The position numbers and the translations under genes were made by a program. The notes beneath the pieces were generated by a model. That model did no database searches and was not told the DNA's origin. It saw only the letters and a program-made list of their open reading frames with translations. Shown piece after piece: positions 1 through 8,337 of a stretch of DNA of 36,331 nt; position 1 is the stretch's first letter, and each line of letters starts with the position of its first letter. The DNA comes from Nocardioides sp. (GTDB lineage: Bacteria; Actinomycetota; Actinomycetes; Propionibacteriales; Nocardioidaceae): positions 1 through 36,331 of the forward strand of contig JAICSC010000004.1 of assembly GCA_025937085.1 (NCBI GenBank). The letters are read 5' to 3'.

Positions 1-708
1 CACCCCCGCCGGCAGCCAGCGCCGCGCGCGGGCGACGAAGGGGTCACGCCGCGGCAGGCTCAGGATGTACGACGGCGACCGCTGCAGCATCGTCACGTGA
101 GCCGCGTGACCTGCCATCGCCGGAACGAGGGTCACGGCCGTCGCACCACTGCCGATGACGACGACGTCCTTCCCGGCATAGTCGAGATCGGCCGGCCAGT
201 GCTGCGGGTGGACGATCGTGCCGGCGAAGTCGTCGGCACCCGCGAACTCCGGCTCGTGCCCGCGCTCGTAGTCGTAGTAGCCGCGACACGACCACAGCAG
301 GCGGGCGTTGAAGGTGACCGTCTCCCCGTCGTGCTCGGCCTCGACGGTCCATAGCGCGGCGTCGGAGTCCCAGCACACCCGGACGACGCGGTGGGAGTAG
401 CGGATGCGCGGCTCCACGTCGTACTCCTGCGCGGTCTCGCGCACGTACTCCAGGATCCGCTCCCCCGACCCGAGCGCCTCGTCGTGCCGCCAGGGTCGGA
501 AGCGGTATCCCATCGTGTACATGTCCGAGTCGGAGCGGACGCCGGGATAGCGGAAGAGGTCCCAGGTGCCGCCACTGACCTCGCGGGCCTCGAGCACGAG
601 GTACGTCGTGTGTGGGAGCTCGCGGGTCAGGTGGGCCGCTGAGCCGATGCCGGAGAGCCCCGCGCCGATGATCAGCACGTCGACGTGTCCTCCCGTCGTC
701 TCGGTCAC
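1..708 (-). CDS. Flavin-containing Baeyer-Villiger monooxygenase, EthA-like (partial, C-terminus runs off the left edge)
   Basis: Reverse-strand translation from GTG at 708: VTETTGGHVDVLIIGAGLSGIGSAAHLTRELPHTTYLVLEAREVSGGTWDLFRYPGVRSDSDMYTMGYRFRPW...HPQHWPADLDYAGKDVVVIGSGATAVTLVPAMAGHAAHVTMLQRSPSYI. Two Rossmann GxGxxG motifs and the GGTWDLFRYPG(V/I)RSDSDM signature. Missing from the ORF track because it is open at the window edge. GTG start overlaps the upstream stop (GTGA). Confidence 0.9.
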   Translation of the reverse strand, partial: MTETTGGHVDVLIIGAGLSGIGSAAHLTRELPHTTYLVLEAREVSGGTWDLFRYPGVRSDSDMYTMGYRFRPWRHDEALGSGERILEYVRETAQEYDVEPRIRYSHRVVRVCWDSDAALWTVEAEHDGETVTFNARLLWSCRGYYDYERGHEPEFAGADDFAGTIVHPQHWPADLDYAGKDVVVIGSGATAVTLVPAMAGHAAHVTMLQRSPSYILSLPRRDPFVARARRWLPAGV

Positions 709-1871
709 TCGGCCTGCACCGCCGCGCCGGCGTGGATCAGTCGCTCGACGTCCTCGACGCCCCACGCGGTCAGCGCCTCGCGCGTGTCCTGGCCGGGCCG
801 GGCCGGAGGCGGCGTGGTCAGCGTCGGGGACGTGCGCGAGAAGCGCGGAGCGGGGGCCGGTTCGGTCGTGCCGTCACGCTCGACGAAGGTCCCGCGTGCC
901 CTCAGGTGCGGGTGGCGGAACGCCTCGGTCATCGGCAGGACCGGTGCGACGCAGGCGTCGGTGCCGTCGAAGACCTCGACCCACTCGGCCTGGGTCCGGG
1001 CGCGCACGGCGTCGGTGATCAGACGGCGCAGCTCGTCGTGGTTGGCGGGTTCGTCGCGGTCAGGTGCGGTGTCGGAGATGCCGAGCCCCGCCACCAGCGC
1101 GTCGTAGAACTGCGGCTCGAGCGCACCGATGGCGAGGTGCCGGCCGTCGGCCGTCTCGTAGAGGTCGTAGTACGGCGCTCCGCCGTCCAGCAGGTTGCTC
1201 GCCCGCCGTTCGCGGAGCAGACCACCGGCGAGGAAGGCCGCGGTCATCGCGTTGAGGTGGGCGGTGCCGTCGACGATCGCGGCGTCGACGACCTGCCCCT
1301 CGCCGGAGAGCCGCGACTCGAGGAGCGCGGCCAGGATCCCGATCACGAGGTACGTCGACCCCCCGCCGAAGTCGCCGACCAGGTTCGTCGGGAAGTGCGG
1401 CCGGCTCGGGTCCTGCCCGAGGCCGAACAGGGCGCCGGTGATCGCGATGTAGCCGAGGTCGTGGCCGGCGGTGCGGGCGAGCGGACCCTCCTGGCCCCAG
1501 CCCGTCATCCGGCCGTAGACGAGGCCCGGGTTGCGTGCGTGGCAGTCGTCCGGGCCGAGGCCGAGTCGCTCAGTCGTACCCGGACGCAGTCCCTCGACGA
1601 GCACGTCGGCCGACACGACGAGCTCGAGCACGGTGGCGACGGCGTCCGGGTGCTTGAGGTCGAGCACGACGCTGGGACGCCCGCGGTTGAGCAGGTCGTG
1701 GCTCCCACCGGTCAGCGCCTGGCCGCCGGGCCGGTCGATCCGGATCACGTCGGCGCCGAGGTCGGCCAGGATCATGCAGGCGTGCGGGCCGGGTCCGATG
1801 CCGGCCAGCTCCACGACCTTCACCCCACGGAGCGGTCCGGTGCCCTGGCCGAGATGCATGCCCATGATCAT
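705..1871 (-). CDS. CaiB/BaiF CoA-transferase family protein (alpha-methylacyl-CoA racemase-like)
   Basis: MHLGQGTGPLRGVKVVELAGIGPGPHACMILADLGADVIRIDRPGG...LLNRGRPSVVLDLKHPDAV; typical AMACR/CaiB N-terminus. The ORF extends to 2024 but the homologous part begins at the Met codons at 1871/1865/1859, avoiding overlap with the ABC ATPase gene. Confidence 0.9.
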   Translation of the reverse strand: MIMGMHLGQGTGPLRGVKVVELAGIGPGPHACMILADLGADVIRIDRPGGQALTGGSHDLLNRGRPSVVLDLKHPDAVATVLELVVSADVLVEGLRPGTTERLGLGPDDCHARNPGLVYGRMTGWGQEGPLARTAGHDLGYIAITGALFGLGQDPSRPHFPTNLVGDFGGGSTYLVIGILAALLESRLSGEGQVVDAAIVDGTAHLNAMTAAFLAGGLLRERRASNLLDGGAPYYDLYETADGRHLAIGALEPQFYDALVAGLGISDTAPDRDEPANHDELRRLITDAVRARTQAEWVEVFDGTDACVAPVLPMTEAFRHPHLRARGTFVERDGTTEPAPAPRFSRTSPTLTTPPPARPGQDTREALTAWGVEDVERLIHAGAAVQAE

Positions 1872-1890
1872 GCCTGGCTCAGCCTGAGGC

Positions 1891-2658
1891 TCACGTCTGG
1901 GGGAGCACCCGGGCCAGGAACCGGCGGGTCCGCTCCTCCCGGGGGCTGCTGAGGATCTCGGCAGGCGGTCCGTGCTCGAGGATCCGTCCCTCGTCGAGGA
2001 AGCAGACCGTGGTGGCGATGTCACGGGCGAAGGCCATCTCGTGGGTGGCCAGGATCATGGTCGTCCCCTGCTCGGCCAGCTCGCGCACGATCGTCAGCAC
2101 CTCCCCCACCAGCTCCGGGTCGAGCGCCGCCGTGATCTCGTCGAGCAGCAGGAGGGTGGGCCGGGTGCACAGCGCGCGCACCAGCGCTGCCCGTTGCTGC
2201 TGACCGCCGGACATCCGGTCCGGATGCTTCTCGGCCTGGTCGGCCAACCCGAAACGCGCCAGTAGGTCGCGGGCCCGCTCCTCCGCCTCCGCCTTGGGTA
2301 CGCCGTGGACCCGGCGCGGTGCGAGGGTGCAGTTGTCGAGCACGGTCAGGTGGGGGAAGAGGTTGTAGGACTGGAAGACCATGCCGATGTGGCGGCGTAC
2401 CTCGCGCCGGTCGATCCGCGGGTCGGAGATCTCGCGACCCGCGAACGAGATCACGCCGTCGTCGATCTCCTCGAGCAGGTTCAGGCAGCGCAGGAGGGTC
2501 GACTTGCCGGAACCCGACGAGCCGATCAGGCAGATCACGTCGTGCGGCTGGACGGTCAGGTCGATGTCGCGCAGGACGACGTTGTCGCCGTACGACTTGC
2601 GCAGGTCCCTGACCTCCAGCAGCGCAGAGGCATCCGGCAGGGCGGCGTCCCGGCTCAT
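1891..2658 (-). CDS. Polar amino-acid ABC transporter ATP-binding protein (GlnQ/HisP-like)
   Basis: Walker A GSSGSGKST, signature SGGQQQR, Walker B LLLLDEITAALDPE, H-loop ATHEM. ATGA overlap with the upstream permease. Confidence 0.95.
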   Translation of the reverse strand: MSRDAALPDASALLEVRDLRKSYGDNVVLRDIDLTVQPHDVICLIGSSGSGKSTLLRCLNLLEEIDDGVISFAGREISDPRIDRREVRRHIGMVFQSYNLFPHLTVLDNCTLAPRRVHGVPKAEAEERARDLLARFGLADQAEKHPDRMSGGQQQRAALVRALCTRPTLLLLDEITAALDPELVGEVLTIVRELAEQGTTMILATHEMAFARDIATTVCFLDEGRILEHGPPAEILSSPREERTRRFLARVLPQT

Positions 2659-3530
2659 CGCGCGCCCTGCCTCTCGCGCTCCATCGCCCGGTGCTGGAGG
2701 TGGTCGGTGAGCCGCGCCAGCGGGATCGTGAGCACGATGAAGTAGCCGGCCACCACCGTGTACGGCGTGAAGTTGAAGTAGAAGTTCGCGTAGTCACGGG
2801 CGGCGAACATCGCGTCGAACAGGCCGGCCGCGCCCACCAGGGCGGTGTCCTTCTGCAGGCTCACGAAGTCGTTGAGCAGCGGCGGGATCACCCGACGCAC
2901 ACCCTGCGGGACCACGACGTACCTCATGGCCTGGAAGCGGGTCAGCCCGAGGGCGTCCGCGCTTGCGATCTGCGACGGATGGACCGACTCGATGCCGGAC
3001 CGGATGACCTCGGCCACGTAGGCGCCGTAGGACAGCACCAGGGCGACCAGGCCCCAGAAGAACAGGGAGTTCGTGATCCCCTGCAGGTTCAGCGCCGGCA
3101 TCCCGAAGGCGAGCATGAAGACCAGCAGGATCGTGGGGATCCCGCGGAACAGGTCGGTGTAGACGATCGCGACGATCCGGAGCGGGAGCAACAGCGGCGT
3201 CCGGGACTGACGCACCAGCGCGACGACCATGGCGAGCACCAGGATGAGCGCCTCCCCGAGGAGGAAGAGCAGGACGTTGTAGCGCCAGAAGGCGTGCCAG
3301 ATCGACGGCATCGCCGCCCTCGCGTCGTGCCCGGAGAAGAACGTCGCCTCGACGGTCGGCCAGCCGGGCGAGGACACCGTGACCACCCAGACCGCGACGA
3401 AGAAGACGACTGTCGCGACCGTGGCCACGGCGAGCGAACGCCGCCGCAGGGACCGGCGTACGTCGCGGCGCTCGAGCTCCCGGGAACTCGGTCGCCAGGC
3501 GTCCTCCCCGTCGGTCTGCTCCGGGATCAC
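2655..3530 (-). CDS. Amino-acid ABC transporter permease (HisM/GlnP family)
   Basis: Multi-TM protein with the typical EAA-loop region (GIESVHPSQIASADALGLTRFQAMRYVVVPQGVRRVIPPLLNDFVSLQKDTALV). The ORF extends to 3566, but GTG at 3530 gives a GTGA overlap with the substrate-binding protein stop. Confidence 0.9.
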   Translation of the reverse strand: MIPEQTDGEDAWRPSSRELERRDVRRSLRRRSLAVATVATVVFFVAVWVVTVSSPGWPTVEATFFSGHDARAAMPSIWHAFWRYNVLLFLLGEALILVLAMVVALVRQSRTPLLLPLRIVAIVYTDLFRGIPTILLVFMLAFGMPALNLQGITNSLFFWGLVALVLSYGAYVAEVIRSGIESVHPSQIASADALGLTRFQAMRYVVVPQGVRRVIPPLLNDFVSLQKDTALVGAAGLFDAMFAARDYANFYFNFTPYTVVAGYFIVLTIPLARLTDHLQHRAMERERQGAR

Positions 3531-4399
3531 TTCAGGACGGGCACGTTCACGGTCTGGCTGAGCCACTTCTTCTCGATCGCGTCGAGCGTGCCGTCACTCT
3601 TGAGGTTCGCCAGCGCCTGGTTCACGCAGCCGACCAACGGGTTGTCCTTCCCGAACAGCATTCCGAACTGCTCCGGGCTGCCGCTCTGCTGCTGGAACTG
3701 ACCGACGATCGTCGAGTTCGGGATCTGCACCGCGGTGATGTAGAACGCCGTCGGGAGGTCGGCGACGATCCCGTCGACCTGGTGGTTCAGCAGCGCCTGC
3801 TTGGCGACGTTGGTGTCGTCGAAGACCAGTGGCTGCGACGACGGCTGGATGTCCTCGCGGATGGCGGTCAGCGACGTCGTTCCGGTCTGGGCCCCGAGCT
3901 TGAAACCCTTGAGGTCGGCCAGCGTCGTGGCCCTGGCGGCGGGTGAGTCCTTGAGCGCGATCAGCGCCTGGGCCGCCGTGTAGTAGCCGTCGGAGAACGT
4001 GACCACCTTGGCCCGGGCCGGGGTGATCGAGATCTGGTTGATGTCGAAGTCGAAGTTCTTGTCGCCGGGTGCGTAGGACTTGTTGAACGGCTCCTTGACC
4101 CACGTCACCGCCGACCTGTCGAAGCCGAGCTGCTGGGCGACGGCGTAGGCCACCGCGGACTCGTAGCCCTTGCCGTTCGACGGCTTGTTGTGGGTGAACC
4201 ACGGGTCGTAGGCCGGGGAGTCCGTCGCGACGGTCAGGGCCCCGGACTTCAGGGTCTTGCCCTGGGCGCACTCGGCGGGGGTCTGGTTGGCAGCGGAGCT
4301 GGCGTTGGTGTCGGTGGCCGTCGAGCTGTCCTGCGGCGCGCACCCGAGCGCGAGGAGCATGAGCGGTACGAGGACGGCAGCCGTTCGAGGCGTGCGCAT
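3527..4399 (-). CDS. Amino-acid-type ABC transporter substrate-binding lipoprotein
   Basis: Lipobox LLALGC and an SBP_bac_3-type sequence (TVATDSPAYDPWFTH...FDFDINQISITPARAKVVTFSDGYYTAAQALIALK). Confidence 0.92.
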   Translation of the reverse strand: MRTPRTAAVLVPLMLLALGCAPQDSSTATDTNASSAANQTPAECAQGKTLKSGALTVATDSPAYDPWFTHNKPSNGKGYESAVAYAVAQQLGFDRSAVTWVKEPFNKSYAPGDKNFDFDINQISITPARAKVVTFSDGYYTAAQALIALKDSPAARATTLADLKGFKLGAQTGTTSLTAIREDIQPSSQPLVFDDTNVAKQALLNHQVDGIVADLPTAFYITAVQIPNSTIVGQFQQQSGSPEQFGMLFGKDNPLVGCVNQALANLKSDGTLDAIEKKWLSQTVNVPVLK

Positions 4400-4426
4400 G
4401 GCGGGAATGGTAACGGCCGGGGCGGC

Positions 4427-4885
4427 TCACCGATGGTGCGTGTGCTCCTCATGGAACGCGTGCACGACCGCATGGCCCTTGCCGCGCTCCATCAGCCAGT
4501 GGTTGACCGGGACCGCAGCGACGAAGGCGATCGCCAGCGAGATCGCCAGCGACCACCAGAACAGGGTGGTGCCGAGGCCGGCCGCCATCGCCCCGGGAAC
4601 GACCAGGATGAAGAGGTTGTCGACGATCTCCATGGTGAAGATCGAGACGGTGTCGCTCGCCAACGCGGCACGGACCGCGGTCCTGCTGTCGGCACCGGCG
4701 CGACGGACGCCGGAGTAGGTGAGCAGGTAGCCGAACAGGAATGCCAGCGCGACCGACAGCGCGATGCTCGCGGTGTTGCCCCAGCTCCACCACGAGCTCA
4801 GGACCATGCCGAGGACCTCGCCGATGGCACAGCCGGTCAGGCAGTGCCGGGTCGCGGTGATCGCCATCCGCCAGCTCTCGGTCAT
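4427..4885 (-). CDS. DUF4396-type membrane protein
   Basis: MTESWRMAITATRHCLTGCAIGEVLGMVLSSWW...VSIFTMEIVDNLFILVVPGAM...VPVNHWLMERGKGHAVVHAFHEEHTHHR: HCxxGCxxGE motif, several TM segments, His-rich tail. ATG at 4885 preferred over the ORF start at 4921, which would put the upstream palindrome inside the CDS. Confidence 0.8.
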   Translation of the reverse strand: MTESWRMAITATRHCLTGCAIGEVLGMVLSSWWSWGNTASIALSVALAFLFGYLLTYSGVRRAGADSRTAVRAALASDTVSIFTMEIVDNLFILVVPGAMAAGLGTTLFWWSLAISLAIAFVAAVPVNHWLMERGKGHAVVHAFHEEHTHHR

Positions 4886-4896
4886 GTCGTCCGTTT

Positions 4897-4911
4897 TACC
4901 CCCTGGGGGTA
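4897..4911 (-). promoter_or_regulatory. CsoR-type operator upstream of the DUF4396 gene
   Basis: Minus strand TACCCC-CAG-GGGGTA-AAAC-GGACGAC-ATG. Same 6-3-6 palindrome and same 11-nt distance to ATG as the csoR operator at 29941. Confidence 0.7.
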
Positions 4912-4955
4912 TCTTGGGCAAGTCGCGGGAGGTGGCCCGTCTCTAGACTCCGGCC

Positions 4956-6269
4956 ATGCGGATCACCGTCATCGGATGTGGGTACCTCGGAGCCACGCAT
5001 GCCGCTGCGATGGCCGACCTCGGTCACGAGGTGCTGGGCATGGAGATCGACCCGGCCAAGCGGGAGGCCCTCGCTCGGGGGGAGGTCCCCTTCTACGAAC
5101 CCCATCTGGAGGACCTGCTCCAGCGCAGCGTGGCATCGGGACGGCTGCGGTTCACCGACTCGTACGCCGAGGTCTCGGCGTTCGGTGACCTCCACTTCCT
5201 CTGCGTCGGCACGCCCCAGCAACCCGAGAGCATGGCCGCGGACGTGAGCCAGGTGGAGAACGCGATCGCCGGGCTCGCGCCGTACCTGGACCGGCCGGCG
5301 GTGGTCGTCGGCAAGTCCACCGTGCCGGTGGGGACCGCCGAGCGGATGGCGTCGCGCCTCGCCGAGCTGGCCCCGGCCGGCGCCGAGGCGATGCTCGCCT
5401 GGAACCCGGAGTTCCTCCGCGAGGGCTTCGCCGTCCAGGACACCCTGCACCCCGACCGCATCGTGATCGGCCTCCAGGACGGCCGCACCGAGAAGCTGCT
5501 GAGGGACTTCTACGCGCCGATGATCGACCAGGGCGCGCCGGTCGTGGTCACCGACTACGCGACCGCCGAGCTGGTGAAGGTGGCGGCCAACGCCTTCCTG
5601 GCCACGAAGATCTCCTTCATCAACGCGATGGCCGAGGTGTGCGAGGTGACCGGCGCGGACGTCGTCGACCTCGCCGACGCGCTCGGGCACGACGCCCGCA
5701 TCGGCCGCCGCTTCCTCAACGCGGGCATCGGGTTCGGCGGAGGGTGTCTGCCCAAGGACATCCGTGCGTTCGTCCACCGCGCCGGACAGCTCGGCGTCGA
5801 GGACGCGATGACCTTTCTGCGGCACATCGACGGCGTGAACCAGCGCCAGCGCGAGCGCGTCGTACACGTCGCCACGGCGATGGTCGGTGGCACCCTCATC
5901 GGAGCACGGATCGCGGTGTGGGGTGCTGCGTTCAAACCCGACAGCGACGACGTGCGCGACTCGCCCGCCCTCTGGGCCAGCGGCCAGCTGCACCTGAGCG
6001 GCGCGCAGGTACAGGTGTACGACCCGCGTGCGAACGACACCGCCCGCCGCGTCTTCCCGACCCTGTCGTACGCCGACTCCGCCGTGGACGCCTGCCGCGG
6101 CGCCGACCTGGTGCTCCATCTGACCGAGTGGCCCGAGTTCCGGTCGATCACTCCTTCCGACCTCGACGGGGTCGTCGCGCAGCCTCGGCTGTTCGACGGC
6201 CGCAACGCGCTGGACCTCGACGCATGGCGGTCGGCCGGCTGGACTGCCAGGGCTCTGGGGCGTCGCTAG
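4956..6269 (+). CDS. UDP-glucose/GDP-mannose dehydrogenase family protein (nucleotide-sugar dehydrogenase)
   Basis: MRITVIGCGYLGATHAAAMADLGHEVLGMEID...VVVGKSTVPVGTAERM...WNPEFLREGFAVQDTLHPDRIVIG...GGGCLPKDIRAF; all three domains recognisable. Confidence 0.93.
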   Translation: MRITVIGCGYLGATHAAAMADLGHEVLGMEIDPAKREALARGEVPFYEPHLEDLLQRSVASGRLRFTDSYAEVSAFGDLHFLCVGTPQQPESMAADVSQVENAIAGLAPYLDRPAVVVGKSTVPVGTAERMASRLAELAPAGAEAMLAWNPEFLREGFAVQDTLHPDRIVIGLQDGRTEKLLRDFYAPMIDQGAPVVVTDYATAELVKVAANAFLATKISFINAMAEVCEVTGADVVDLADALGHDARIGRRFLNAGIGFGGGCLPKDIRAFVHRAGQLGVEDAMTFLRHIDGVNQRQRERVVHVATAMVGGTLIGARIAVWGAAFKPDSDDVRDSPALWASGQLHLSGAQVQVYDPRANDTARRVFPTLSYADSAVDACRGADLVLHLTEWPEFRSITPSDLDGVVAQPRLFDGRNALDLDAWRSAGWTARALGRR

Positions 6270-6276
6270 ACAGCTT

Positions 6277-6320
6277 CTGACAAGGGCCTGACAAGGGCCT
6301 GACAAGGGCCCGACACGGGC
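6277..6320 (+). repeat. 11-bp tandem repeat, 4 units
   Basis: ctgacaagggc x3 (6277, 6288, 6299) plus diverged unit ccgacacgggc (6310-6320). Confidence 0.9.
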
Positions 6321-6337
6321 GAGCCCCTCGAGGGGTG

Positions 6338-6377
6338 TGATTTTGATTTGCGCGGACGTCCGCGCAAATCAGAATCA
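6338..6377. repeat. 40-bp near-perfect palindrome (20-bp arms, one mismatch)
   Basis: tgattttgatttgcgcggac|gtccgcgcaaatcagaatca; 19 of 20 positions pair, no spacer. Confidence 0.95.
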
Positions 6378-6448
6378 GTCCCCCGCCCCGGGGCTGGGCC
6401 TGTGGATGAGATCCACGAAGCCGCGGCCATCTGTGGTGGCCTGGACCC

Positions 6449-7015
6449 ATGTGGGCTGGAGACCAGTGGCAGGTGCCGATGCCCGTGGGCCTGGCCCAGG
6501 ACCTTGCGTGGAGCACCGCCGTCCTCGCCAGCGAGCATGGACTGGGCGGCGTGACCTTCCGGGCCTTGGCCCGGCACGCCCGCATGGCCCCGGGGACGAT
6601 CACGAACCATTACCGGGACAAGGCGGAGGTGCTGTGCATCTGTACCTCGGTGATCGGTCGATGGCTCTCCGACGCCGGGATCGAGCACGTGTACATCCGT
6701 GGCCCCATCGGCTTGTTCCCGACGCCCGACGACTACTGCTATCGGGTCCTGATCTCCGCCTGGGCTCAGTTGGAGGCGGCCTCACTCAACGTCCCGGAAA
6801 TGGCTGACCGCGTGCGAGGAATGGCGCCGCTGCTGCGACGAGGGTTGCAGGACGCGTTCCCGGGCCGCCCCGTCGGTCAGCTCGACGCAGCGTGGCGGTG
6901 CCTGGCCCGGATCCGGCTCGAGGTCCTCCTTCCCGGGTCGGACCTCTCGGCACCGGGTGCGCTCGCCCTCCTCGAGGAGGGCTTGGCCTTCAGTTGTCCG
7001 GAGGCTGGGACTTGA
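6449..7015 (+). CDS. TetR/AcrR family transcriptional regulator
   Basis: N-terminal HTH: AVLASEHGLGGVTFRALARHARMAPGTITNHYRDKAEVL. Alternative start at 6479. Confidence 0.82.
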   Translation: MWAGDQWQVPMPVGLAQDLAWSTAVLASEHGLGGVTFRALARHARMAPGTITNHYRDKAEVLCICTSVIGRWLSDAGIEHVYIRGPIGLFPTPDDYCYRVLISAWAQLEAASLNVPEMADRVRGMAPLLRRGLQDAFPGRPVGQLDAAWRCLARIRLEVLLPGSDLSAPGALALLEEGLAFSCPEAGT

Positions 7016-8336
7016 TCGTCTCGGCGTACCAGTCGAAGGAACGCTTCGGGATCCGGGCCTGGGTGTCGTAGTCGACGTAGACCAGACCGAAGCGCTGGGT
7101 GTACCCCTCGGCCCACTCGAAGTTGTCCAGCAGGGACCAGGTGTAGTAGCCACGGACGTCGACTCCGGCGCGCACGGCGACGGCGACGGCGCGGAGGTGT
7201 GCGTCGAGGTAGTCGATGCGCGCCTGGTCGTCGACGACACCGTCCGCGTCGGGCGCCGCGGCGTACGAGCAGCCCGACTCGGTGATGATGATCGGCGGCA
7301 GCGCCGCGCGATAGCGGGCCCGCAGGGTGATCAGCCACTCGCGCAACGCGTCGGGTACGACCGGCCACCCGAAGTCGGTGGTCGGGTAGCCGACGATCTC
7401 CAGCGGCTCCCACGGTGTCGGCGCGTCCTCGTCCGCAGCCGCGATGCGCATCGGGCTGTAGTAGTTCACGCCGTAGAAGTCGAGCGGCTGACGAATCGTG
7501 GCCATGTCTCCGGCCTTGATGACAGGCGCGACCAGGGGCGCGAGGTCCAAGGGGTAGCGGCCGAAGAGCATCGGCTCGGAGAACATCCCGTTCCAGAGCG
7601 CATCGAACAGCTTGGAGGCGCCGACGTCGGCCTCGTCGTCGCTGGCCGGCCACATCGGCGCGTGGTTGTTCGCGCAGCCGATGCTCGAGGCGCCCACCGC
7701 GCGCAGGGCGATGGCCCCGCGGCCGTGCGCGAGGAGCAGGTGGTGGGCGACCGGCAGGGCGTCGAACATCAGGGCCTTGCCGGGCGCGTGAGTGCCGTTG
7801 CCGTATCCCAGCATGGTGACGACGTTCGGCTCGTTGACGGGGATCCAGTCCTCGATGCGATCGGACAACCGCTCGCCGACCAACGCGGCGTACTCCGCGA
7901 ACCGGTCGACGGTGTCGCGGTTCAACCAGCCGCCGGCGTCCTCGAGCTTCTGCGGCAGGTCCCAGTGGTAGAGCGTGGCCATCGGCTGGATGTCGCGCAT
8001 CAGGAGCCCGTCGACCAGACGCTCGTAGAAGTCGAGCCCCGCCTCGTTCGGCTGCCCCGAGCCGGTCGGCAGCACCCGGGGCCAGGAGATCGAGAAGCGG
8101 TACCCGCCCAGCCCGAGCCGCTGCATGAGGTCGAGGTCCTCGTCGAGACGGTGGTAGTGGTCACAGGCGACGTCGCCGGTCGAGCCGTCCACGATCTTGC
8201 CGGGCTCGTGACTGAAGGTGTCCCAGATGCTCGGGCCCTTGCCGTCCTCGTCCGCTCCGCCCTCTATCTGGTACGACGCGGTGCTGGCGCCGAAGCGGAA
8301 GCCCGGCGGAAGCAGAGGGTGGGCCACGGGGATCAT
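6990..8336 (-). CDS. GH1 family beta-glucosidase
   Basis: LPPGFRFGASTASYQIEGGADEDGKGPSIWDTF...YRFSISWPRVLP...VNEPNVVT (acid/base) ...IITESG (nucleophile). Converges on and overlaps the TetR 3' end by 26 bp. Confidence 0.96.
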   Translation of the reverse strand: MIPVAHPLLPPGFRFGASTASYQIEGGADEDGKGPSIWDTFSHEPGKIVDGSTGDVACDHYHRLDEDLDLMQRLGLGGYRFSISWPRVLPTGSGQPNEAGLDFYERLVDGLLMRDIQPMATLYHWDLPQKLEDAGGWLNRDTVDRFAEYAALVGERLSDRIEDWIPVNEPNVVTMLGYGNGTHAPGKALMFDALPVAHHLLLAHGRGAIALRAVGASSIGCANNHAPMWPASDDEADVGASKLFDALWNGMFSEPMLFGRYPLDLAPLVAPVIKAGDMATIRQPLDFYGVNYYSPMRIAAADEDAPTPWEPLEIVGYPTTDFGWPVVPDALREWLITLRARYRAALPPIIITESGCSYAAAPDADGVVDDQARIDYLDAHLRAVAVAVRAGVDVRGYYTWSLLDNFEWAEGYTQRFGLVYVDYDTQARIPKRSFDWYAETIKSQPPDN

Positions 8337-8337
8337 T

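Noticed and set aside
823-833. cgtcggggacg resembling one arm of the copA palindrome
   Set aside because: Single short match inside the CaiB-family gene with no inverted partner; expected by chance at this GC content.
4896-6305. 469-aa minus-strand ORF
   Set aside because: Antisense shadow of the nucleotide-sugar dehydrogenase gene.
6277-6320. Possible CRISPR-like repeats here and at 15595-15646
   Set aside because: Units are 11 and 13 bp, directly abutting with no spacers, and there are no cas genes.
6148-6603. 151-aa minus-strand ORF across the 40-bp palindrome
   Set aside because: Spurious. The palindrome encodes the same ICADVRANQN peptide on both strands, which only reflects its symmetry.
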